Shown here: positions 7,135 through 12,175 of the stretch, in pieces
How positions within the stretch are numbered: the stretch's first letter is position 1
Layout: the number at the start of each line of letters is the position of its first letter
Assembly: GCA_049669725.1 (NCBI GenBank)
Contig: JBATKU010000361.1
Coordinates: forward strand, 1-12,175
DNA from: JAFDCJ01 sp049669725
GTDB taxonomy: Bacteria > Desulfobacterota > Desulfobacteria > Desulfobacterales > JAFDCJ01
Direction of reading: 5' to 3'
DNA length: 12,175 nucleotides
Made by a program: the position numbers and the translations under genes
The notes under the pieces: generated by a model
The model's input: only the letters and a program-made list of their open reading frames with translations
The model's database searches: none
Told to the model about the DNA's origin: nothing

Positions 7135-7824
7135 TCAGCCTTCTACTTTGAATGCTTCAACTTCATGGACGTATTTGACCCATTCCGAACCATAATGATC
7201 TTCGGCTACCACGCGCAGGGGGAATCCGTGTTTGGGCGGCAAAGCCTGTCCGTTGACCCGGTAGGCCAAAAATATTTTATTGGCCGCTACTTCTGCTATC
7301 GGAAATCTTTCCGTCTTTTGATAGCGTCCCGGAGGTCCCCGAAAGGTGACATGGGTTATTCCGGATTCAGCGTCTGCCAGCTTAAACAACTCTAAAATGG
7401 AGAGGCCTTTCCACTTTCCGTGATTAGTAAAAAACCCCGGACAAATCAAGATAACATTCCTTTCTATGGACGGCAGTTCAAGAACCTGGTCATAGGTTAA
7501 CTTCAACGGTTTATTGACTTCACCGGTTACCGTCAACCGCCAAGTATCCAGATCTGTCTTGTGATCCGTCAACCCCATGGTCTCAAATTGCGTCAGGGGA
7601 ATTACTTCCAGATTTCGCGTATCCAGATCGGCGGGGTTCTTATCGACCAGGCTGGTCATTTTGGTGCCTTTGGGCAGGATAATTCGCTTTGTTTGGGCGT
7701 ATGCCCTGCGAATAAGAGAGGCGGCCGGATTTAATCCAATCAGAAAGCCGGCTGTTATGCGTAAAAGGATACCAAAAAAGGACCTGCGAGGGCTCATCGA
7801 TGACCTGACCGGATCTTCGTTCAC
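7135..7824 (-). CDS. Short Tat-exported molybdopterin-binding oxidoreductase (sulfite oxidase/MsrP superfamily)
   Basis: This 229-residue protein is an oxidoreductase molybdopterin-binding domain with an N-terminal Tat-type signal: S-P-R-R-S-F-F-G, a hydrophobic stretch at about 17-36, and a likely cut after A-Y-A (residue 43). The mature protein should be periplasmic. The domain includes W-R-L-T-V-T-G-E-V, Y-D-Q-V-L-E-L-P and C128 in I-L-I-C-P-G-F-F, the expected Mo ligand, then L-P-P-K-H-G-F-P-L-R-V-V. It lacks the extra C-terminal domain of sulfite oxidases and is shorter than MsrP (about 330). No msrQ-like haem partner is in view. The start is GTG at 7824 with AGGAG six nt upstream; it overlaps the rpiA stop as GTGA. 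A possible ATG at 7797 would still keep the RR motif. Substrate unknown. Confidence 0.85.
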   Translation of the reverse strand: MNEDPVRSSMSPRRSFFGILLRITAGFLIGLNPAASLIRRAYAQTKRIILPKGTKMTSLVDKNPADLDTRNLEVIPLTQFETMGLTDHKTDLDTWRLTVTGEVNKPLKLTYDQVLELPSIERNVILICPGFFTNHGKWKGLSILELFKLADAESGITHVTFRGPPGRYQKTERFPIAEVAANKIFLAYRVNGQALPPKHGFPLRVVAEDHYGSEWVKYVHEVEAFKVEG

Positions 7825-8525
7825 GGGTTCTCCTCATTGCGTCTTAAATGGCGGATGTCTTCTTTGGCAGCAACGATAACATCGGTTACCAGTCCTAAGA
7901 ACAGTCCGTGTTCGACGATTCCCGCTCGTGTGTCTAACCGGGATGCCAGATCGCCGGGATTGGAGATGGGTCCAAAATATGCGTCCAGTATGAAATTTTC
8001 CTGATCTGTAAGGAAGGACGACTCATCTTCGTCAACGCGCTGAGTAACCGATCCGCCGATGGATTCGAGAAAAATCTGTTCTGTTCTGCGGGCGAATGGC
8101 ACCACCTCGATGGGCAGGGCCCACTTGGTACCCAATAAGGTGGAAAGTTTGCTTTCGTCGACTATAATGATATTGCGCCGGCTAGCCTGGGCAACTATTT
8201 TTTCACGCAAAAGGGCCCCGCCGCCTCCCTTGATCACATTCAGATCAGAGTCGACTTCGTCAGCCCCATCTATTGTCAGGTCGATGGTGGGATGGGCTTC
8301 AAAATCAACCAGCGGAATCTTCAGTTCGCGGGCCAGTTTTTCGGTTCGCTCCGAGCTTGGGATCCCGACGATGTTGCTCAGATCTCCGGCTTTTAATCTT
8401 TGAGCAATCTCTGTGATGGCAAAATTGGCGGTACTGCCAGTGCCAAGCCCTATGACCATATCGGATTCAATGAAGTCCACCGCATGTATAGCCGCCTTTT
8501 TTTTTAGTTCATCCTGTGTTGTCAT
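7821..8525 (-). CDS. rpiA: Ribose-5-phosphate isomerase A
   Basis: This 234-residue enzyme (E. coli RpiA 219) interconverts ribose 5-phosphate and ribulose 5-phosphate in the non-oxidative pentose phosphate pathway. Phosphate and active-site motifs are G-L-G-T-G-S-T-A at 26-33, D-G-A-D-E-V-D at 86-92, K-G-G-G-G-A-L-L-R-E-K at 99-109 (Glu108 is the likely general base) and D-E-S-K at 123-126. The ATG at 8525 follows GGGAT at a usable distance. The stop TGA (7821..7823) overlaps the GTG start of the molybdopterin-domain gene. Transaldolase, of the same pathway, is the next gene upstream, separated by 174 nt that hold an inverted repeat. Confidence 0.96.
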   Translation of the reverse strand: MTTQDELKKKAAIHAVDFIESDMVIGLGTGSTANFAITEIAQRLKAGDLSNIVGIPSSERTEKLARELKIPLVDFEAHPTIDLTIDGADEVDSDLNVIKGGGGALLREKIVAQASRRNIIIVDESKLSTLLGTKWALPIEVVPFARRTEQIFLESIGGSVTQRVDEDESSFLTDQENFILDAYFGPISNPGDLASRLDTRAGIVEHGLFLGLVTDVIVAAKEDIRHLRRNEENP

Positions 8526-8600
8526 TCATCATCCCTGCATTTTATGGAATTCGGAATTTCTTTAACTAAATATAGCAGCTTGCACATTTACATGCATGGG

Positions 8601-8705
8601 GCATAGCGTGCCGGGCAGAGCTCGAAGAATTTAGCGAACAAAATCAGGATAGCTCCTCTATGCTCTTGGCCTTCTGTGCCATGCCCACGGCGCTCTGCGC
8701 TATGC
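8601..8705. repeat. Inverted repeat between rpiA and tal, overlapping the tal stop codon
   Basis: The right arm GCTCTGCGCTATGC (8692..8705) is complementary to two blocks of the left arm, GCATAGCG (8601..8608) and CAGAGC (8616..8621), with a 7-nt insertion between them (8609..8615) and a spacer of 70 nt. The arm includes the tal stop codon (8700..8702). GCATAGCGC-type short palindromic repeats are often dispersed in genomes of this kind. No T-run follows, so it is not a standard terminator. Confidence 0.6.
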
Positions 8706-9812
8706 GCCGGTAAGGCGCTCGCGCTTTTCGGCGATGCTTTGCATTAACGCATCAAAGGGTTTTGCAAATGCCACGACACCATCATCTTGCAATTGTTGAG
8801 TGACTGCCTTTAAATCAATGCCCAGGTCCGCCAGCTTTTCAATTTGGCGGCGTGCTTCCTCCCAACCTTTGGTGAGGGTTTCAGCCACCCGGCCGTGATC
8901 CATAAAACTGTCCAGGGTTGCCGGTGGAATGGTGTTGACAGTATCCGGGCCGATGAGTTCGTCCACATACAGGGTGTCGACAAAGTCTGGATTTTTGGTG
9001 CTGGTACTGGCCCACAACACCCGCTGTACCCGGGCCCCTTGATCCTTTAGAGACTGCCAGCGGGAGCCGCTGAATATTTGTTTAAATTCGGCGTAGGCCA
9101 GTTTGGAATTCGCAATTGCTGATTTTCCCAGCATTAGTTTCTGGTTCAATTTTTCCAACTCTTTGTCAATAACCGAATCCAAACGGCTGACAAAAAACGA
9201 GGCCACCGAAGCCACCTCGTTGACCGGATGTCCTGCGCCCACCGTCGGGCCGGTGGCCGCCAATTTCTCCAGGCCGGCAATATAGGCGTCGGCAACCGCC
9301 CTGTAGTTTTCTAGTCCGAAGATCAGGGTCACGTTAACATTCACCCCGGCGGCTATCAATTCAGTGATGGCCGGAAGGCCGGCGGCGGTGGCCGGCACTT
9401 TAATCATTACATTCGGGCGCCCTAAGGTTTCATAAAGGCGGATGGCCTCCTGGATGGTTTTTTCAGTTTCGTTGGCCAGATGAGGATTTACCTCGAGGCT
9501 GACGTAACCATCGATGCCGCCGGAGGTATCATAAGTCTCTTTGAGCAGATCGGCAGCCCGGCCGATATCTTCAAACGCAAGGGCCTCATAGATTTCATAT
9601 AGGCTTTTATCGGATTGGGTCAGCTTTTGGATATCTTCATCATAATCGTTACTTCCCGCAATAGCCTTTTCAAAAATGGCCGGATTTGAGGTGATACCTC
9701 GAACACCTTTTTTAATTAATTCCTTCAGCTCACCCGATGTGATCAGGGAACGACGAATGAAATCAAACCAAGCAGACTGTCCTAATTTTTCAAGCTCTGC
9801 CAGCTTAGACAT
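8700..9812 (-). CDS. tal: Transaldolase, long (actinobacterial/cyanobacterial Tal) subfamily
   Basis: This 370-residue enzyme transfers a dihydroxyacetone unit between sugar phosphates in the pentose phosphate pathway. Motifs are T-S-N-P-A-I-F at 41-47, a conserved Asp-rich N-terminus, and N-V-M-I-K138-V-P-A-T, where Lys138 is the Schiff-base lysine; N-V-N-V-T-L-I-F follows, then L-W-A-S-T-S-T-K-N-P. The length and the G-V-R-G-I-T-S-N-P block fit the long subfamily (about 370) rather than E. coli TalB (317). The start is taken as ATG 9810..9812 with GGAGG 8 nt upstream; the TTG at 9827 overlaps that Shine-Dalgarno and is rejected. The last codons and TAG lie inside an inverted repeat. Confidence 0.95.
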   Translation of the reverse strand: MSKLAELEKLGQSAWFDFIRRSLITSGELKELIKKGVRGITSNPAIFEKAIAGSNDYDEDIQKLTQSDKSLYEIYEALAFEDIGRAADLLKETYDTSGGIDGYVSLEVNPHLANETEKTIQEAIRLYETLGRPNVMIKVPATAAGLPAITELIAAGVNVNVTLIFGLENYRAVADAYIAGLEKLAATGPTVGAGHPVNEVASVASFFVSRLDSVIDKELEKLNQKLMLGKSAIANSKLAYAEFKQIFSGSRWQSLKDQGARVQRVLWASTSTKNPDFVDTLYVDELIGPDTVNTIPPATLDSFMDHGRVAETLTKGWEEARRQIEKLADLGIDLKAVTQQLQDDGVVAFAKPFDALMQSIAEKRERLTGA

Positions 9813-9820
9813 GCTTTTTT

Positions 9821-9825
9821 CCTCC
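9821..9825 (-). promoter_or_regulatory. Ribosome-binding site deciding the tal start
   Basis: GGAGG lies 8 nt before ATG 9812. It overlaps the upstream in-frame TTG (9827), which therefore cannot be the start. Confidence 0.8.
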
Positions 9826-9848
9826 AATGATTTCTCATCCAGATTAAT

Positions 9849-9860
9849 GTGCTATAGCAC
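9849..9860. promoter_or_regulatory. Perfect 12-nt palindrome upstream of tal (possible operator)
   Basis: GTGCTATAGCAC is a perfect dyad 36 nt upstream of the tal ATG, between the Shine-Dalgarno and the upstream hairpin. It could be an operator half-site pair or be chance; no regulator is identifiable. Confidence 0.3.
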
Positions 9861-9895
9861 CATTGTTAAATATCGTCCACTGCAAATCGGGTGAC

Positions 9896-9913
9896 CCGGC
9901 CGCCGTCGGCCGG
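9896..9913. other. GC-rich hairpin between the TVP38 gene and tal
   Basis: CCGGCCG (9896..9902) and CGGCCGG (9907..9913) pair perfectly around a 4-nt loop. No T-run follows on either strand, so it is at best a Rho-dependent or transcript-end structure. Confidence 0.45.
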
Positions 9914-9926
9914 TTAATTGCGGTCT

Positions 9927-9956
9927 GTTGTTGATGTGAGTTTCGGTCATCACAAC
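9927..9956 (-). other. Hairpin at the 3' end of the TVP38-family gene
   Basis: Starting at the first base of the gene's stop-codon region, GTTGTGATG (9956..9948) pairs with CATCAACAAC (9936..9927) with one bulge, around an 11-nt loop. It precedes the GC-rich hairpin at 9896..9913; together they may mark the transcript end. There is no poly-T tail. Confidence 0.35.
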
Positions 9957-10675
9957 TATTCCTCAGGCCGGCCGGGCTTTTCATCCCCTTTCACTTTTTT
10001 TATGATCTTGGGGATAAAAAAGGAGAAGACAAAAAGGGCAATTGAGAAAAAAACCTTGAAGGATATCAGCTCGGTCCAGTTGCCGGAGATCCAGACCGCT
10101 TTGAGTGTTCCGATAAAAAAAGTGAATATAAAGGTCCCTACGATGATTCCGAGTGCTGTTCCGAAAAAATAGTCCCGGAAATGAACTCTGGTTAATCCCA
10201 TGCCGAAGTTCATAGGCGTGAACGGAAAATACACCAGGCGCAGATACAATACGGCGGCAAACCCGTTGCGTTCGATGGCATCATCATATTTTTTCAACCT
10301 GTTTCCGATTAAAGAGGCGGCAAATTCCCTCCCAAGGGTTCGACCGATCCAAAACGCTGCGCTGGAGCCAATCATGGCGCCAAACCATACATATACAAAT
10401 CCCCAGTAGGCACCAAAAATTGCGGCCCCCAGACCGGTCAAAAGAGTTCCCGGCAAAAATAAGCAGACACCCGCAGCATAAATAATTACAAACACCAGTG
10501 GTGCCCAAAACCCGGCGGTCCCGAGTAAATTGCTCAGTGCCTCGGCGCTGAAATAATTTTTTACAGGAGTAAAGCGGACAACTGAGACGGCGACCACGAC
10601 AAATGCCAATAATAGAAGTGCTTTCACGACTGCTTGGCTGCGATTTTTTGATGATTTCGCTTCACTTGCTTCCAT
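9956..10675 (-). CDS. TVP38/TMEM64 (DedA-like, SNARE-associated) inner-membrane protein
   Basis: This 239-residue protein has about six hydrophobic segments (roughly 17-33, 57-74, 77-90, 93-111, 139-160, 170-190 and 205-222). Hallmarks of the TVP38/VTT domain are F-L-P-G-T-L-L-T-G-L-G-A-A-I-F-G at 73-88, G-S-S-A-A-F-W-I-G-R at 103-112 and L-R-L-V-Y-F-P-F-T-P-M-N-F-G-M-G at 145-160. Members of the VTT/DedA superfamily are implicated in lipid scrambling or proton-coupled envelope homeostasis; the bacterial TVP38 role is unsettled. It lies 153 nt downstream of a mercuric-reductase-like flavoprotein on the same strand, a recurrent pairing. AGGAG lies 9 nt upstream of the ATG at 10675. The C-terminal tail is charged. 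Confidence 0.88.
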   Translation of the reverse strand: MEASEAKSSKNRSQAVVKALLLLAFVVVAVSVVRFTPVKNYFSAEALSNLLGTAGFWAPLVFVIIYAAGVCLFLPGTLLTGLGAAIFGAYWGFVYVWFGAMIGSSAAFWIGRTLGREFAASLIGNRLKKYDDAIERNGFAAVLYLRLVYFPFTPMNFGMGLTRVHFRDYFFGTALGIIVGTFIFTFFIGTLKAVWISGNWTELISFKVFFSIALFVFSFFIPKIIKKVKGDEKPGRPEE

Positions 10676-10718
10676 TATGATGTGCTCCTGGCCTAATTGA
10701 GTTCTAAACAGTGTTCTT

Positions 10719-10758
10719 TTCGATACTTCGACATTCGTAATTCAATATTCGATATTCA
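10719..10758. repeat. Second heptamer-repeat copy, A/T-rich, single arm
   Basis: On the minus strand the units are GAATATC, GAATATT, GAATTAC, GAATGTC and GAAGTATC, the last with one extra base. This is the same roughly 7-nt GAAnnTC pattern as the inverted repeat at 2884..3050, but in an A/T-rich version and with only one arm. It lies in the gap between the flavoprotein and TVP38 genes. Confidence 0.65.
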
Positions 10759-10767
10759 TTTTTTACC

Positions 10768-10816
10768 AATCGCTGCCGGATTGAAAGCAAAACAAAAAAG
10801 TAAAAACTCAGCGATT
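10768..10816. repeat. Short inverted repeat after the flavoprotein gene
   Basis: AATCGCTG (10768..10775) and CAGCGATT (10809..10816) are perfect 8-nt complements separated by 33 nt of A/T-rich sequence, 13 nt past the flavoprotein stop codon. Read on the minus strand the loop is T-rich and TTGGTAAAAAA follows. It could be a weak transcript-end structure. Confidence 0.35.
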
Positions 10817-10828
10817 AGTTGCCGATAC

Positions 10829-12175
10829 TTATTCACTGCAGGCATCTTCGGCGCAAGCTCTTCCCTTCAGATGAAAGAAAAACTTTAATCCCTTTTGCAC
10901 TTTTTCCGAAAAAATTTTCGGTGAAAAATAAGTGCCGGCCACCTTTTTGTTGATTTCTCCAATAGTCGGGTAGGGGTGTATGGCCGCAGCAAGGGTCGAG
11001 AGCTTTACTTTTCCGTTTAGGATTGCCACCCATTCACCGAGCAGATCACCCGCATGGGGGCCCAGTATCTGGACACCGATCGGCTTTTCTTTTTCATCCA
11101 GGAGCATTTTAATTTTTCCGATGGTTTCTCCTTCAGCCAGACTTCGATCGTTGTCTTTAAATTCTTCGGCCCAGACGTTATATTTGATGCCGGCTGCCTC
11201 AGCACTTTTTTCATTCATGCCGATGCTGCCGAGGGGAGGATCGGTGTAGGTGCACCAGGGTAGAAATGTATAATCGACCTTGCGCGGAAGCCGGAATATG
11301 GCATTGCTTATGACGATGCCGCCTTCATAGCCGGCGGCATGGGTGAACTGAAAGCCGCCATTGACATCCCCGGCAGCATAAATGTGCTTGAGATTGGTTC
11401 TCAGGCGATTGTCAACCTTTATGCCCCGGAGCGTATATTCTACACCGATTTTTTCAAGCCCGAGATCATTGATGTTGGCGGCTCTTCCCAGAGCCACCAG
11501 GACGGTTTCGGCTTTCAGACAGATGGTATTGCCTTCCCTGGTTTTAATCTTGACCTCTTTTTCATGGCCCAGGTCGCTGACTTCTTCGATTGAGCTGTTG
11601 AGATAAAAATTTACGCCTTCGGCGCTGAGAACATCTTTGACCGCATCCGCCATATCGGCATCTTCTTTTACCAGGATTTGAGGCGCCCGATTCACCAGGG
11701 AAACTTTGGTGCCCAGCCGACAGAAAGCCTGGGCCATTTCGGTGCCGATGGGTCCTCCCCCGAGCACGATCATGGATTTGGGCAGGTGATCCAGGTAAAA
11801 AATTTCTTTGTTGGTAATATAGGGGGTTTTATCTAGTCCCCTGATGGGCGGGGCCACGGGCGAAGATCCGGTGGCAATCACCCATTTTTTGGCCGAATAG
11901 ATATCTCCGTTTAACCGGATACTGTGCTCGTCTATAAAGGTCGGCTGACCAAACTCCACCCGGGCACCGAGATTGCAAAATCTCTCTTTGGAATCGTGGT
12001 GCTGAATGGTGCCGATAACCGACTTTATTCTTTTTGAGATTTCCCGGAAGTCCACCGGTGGCAAATCTATGGCGGGCAAACCGAATTTTTCGGAGTTTTT
12101 CATCCAATGGTAGACATGAGCGGTTTTAATCAGGGTTTTACTGGGCACGCAACCGAAGTGCAGACAATCCCCCCC
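10829..12175 (-). CDS. Pyridine nucleotide-disulfide oxidoreductase, mercuric-reductase-like (partial, 5' end outside window)
   Basis: This FAD- and NAD(P)H-dependent flavoprotein has 447 visible residues; about 40 N-terminal ones, with the first FAD-binding GxGxxG, lie beyond the right edge. The frame continues to the edge as G-D-C-L-H-F-G-C-V-P-S-K, the redox-active CX4C disulfide of the MerA/lipoamide dehydrogenase class, so the GTG at 12148 is internal. Further motifs are V-I-A-T-G-S-S-P, the NAD(P)H-binding V-L-G-G-G-P-I-G-T-E, the FAD motif I-Y-A-A-G-D-V-N-G, and the dimerisation motif H-P-Y-P-T-I-G-E, where lipoamide dehydrogenases have H-x-H-P-T. The C-terminus ends with a second Cys pair, A-C-A-E-D-A-C-S-E (CX4C), rather than the MerA Cys-Cys. 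TVP38 is the next gene. Substrate not established; the family also includes soluble disulfide reductases. Confidence 0.88.
   Translation of the reverse strand, partial: GGDCLHFGCVPSKTLIKTAHVYHWMKNSEKFGLPAIDLPPVDFREISKRIKSVIGTIQHHDSKERFCNLGARVEFGQPTFIDEHSIRLNGDIYSAKKWVIATGSSPVAPPIRGLDKTPYITNKEIFYLDHLPKSMIVLGGGPIGTEMAQAFCRLGTKVSLVNRAPQILVKEDADMADAVKDVLSAEGVNFYLNSSIEEVSDLGHEKEVKIKTREGNTICLKAETVLVALGRAANINDLGLEKIGVEYTLRGIKVDNRLRTNLKHIYAAGDVNGGFQFTHAAGYEGGIVISNAIFRLPRKVDYTFLPWCTYTDPPLGSIGMNEKSAEAAGIKYNVWAEEFKDNDRSLAEGETIGKIKMLLDEKEKPIGVQILGPHAGDLLGEWVAILNGKVKLSTLAAAIHPYPTIGEINKKVAGTYFSPKIFSEKVQKGLKFFFHLKGRACAEDACSE

Noticed and set aside
9813..9827. TTG start for tal five codons upstream
   Set aside because: It overlaps the GGAGG ribosome-binding site of the ATG at 9812.
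9918..10172. 84-residue plus-strand frame
   Set aside because: Shadow of the TVP38-family gene on the opposite strand.

Overview
The window is typical protein-dense chromosomal DNA from an anaerobic-leaning Gram-negative bacterium. Eleven of the twelve coding regions lie on the minus strand, and only the tail of typA/bipA at the left edge is on the plus strand. Three things suggest a Desulfobacterota (deltaproteobacterial) genome: a selenoprotein radical SAM/AhpD-like pair, heptamer-built hairpin repeats, and an aconitase/isocitrate dehydrogenase operon beside an unlinked mix of housekeeping genes. This placement is an inference from gene content and has not been tested by any search.

Layout, left to right: typA 3' end (+); then, all on the minus strand, a STAS anti-anti-sigma protein and an RsbW-like anti-sigma kinase (17-nt overlap) behind a near-consensus sigma70 promoter; an ArsS-type radical SAM protein and its AhpD-like partner; a heptamer-repeat hairpin; icd and acnA (38-nt overlap); a short Tat-exported molybdopterin-domain protein overlapping rpiA by GTGA; an inverted repeat that runs into the tal stop codon; transaldolase; two small hairpins; a TVP38/DedA-like membrane protein; a second heptamer repeat; and a flavoprotein disulfide reductase (mercuric-reductase-like) cut by the right edge.

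Functional groups: acnA-icd convert citrate to 2-oxoglutarate; tal and rpiA belong to the non-oxidative pentose phosphate pathway; the flavoprotein and TVP38 protein form a pair often seen next to each other; RsbW and STAS form a partner-switch module without a sigma factor or phosphatase in view.

The main result is that the radical SAM gene does not end at its first TGA (1438..1440). The frame continues for six codons after it (G-G-A-I-E-A) to a second TGA. The extended C-terminus matches the Cys/Sec-Gly-Gly ending of the arsenosugar-type radical SAM family. The RNA right after the first TGA folds into a two-stem hairpin with a G in the second position of a 5-nt apical loop, 20 nt after the UGA, which fits a bacterial SECIS element. 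The gene is therefore best annotated as a selenoprotein of 336 residues with Sec330.
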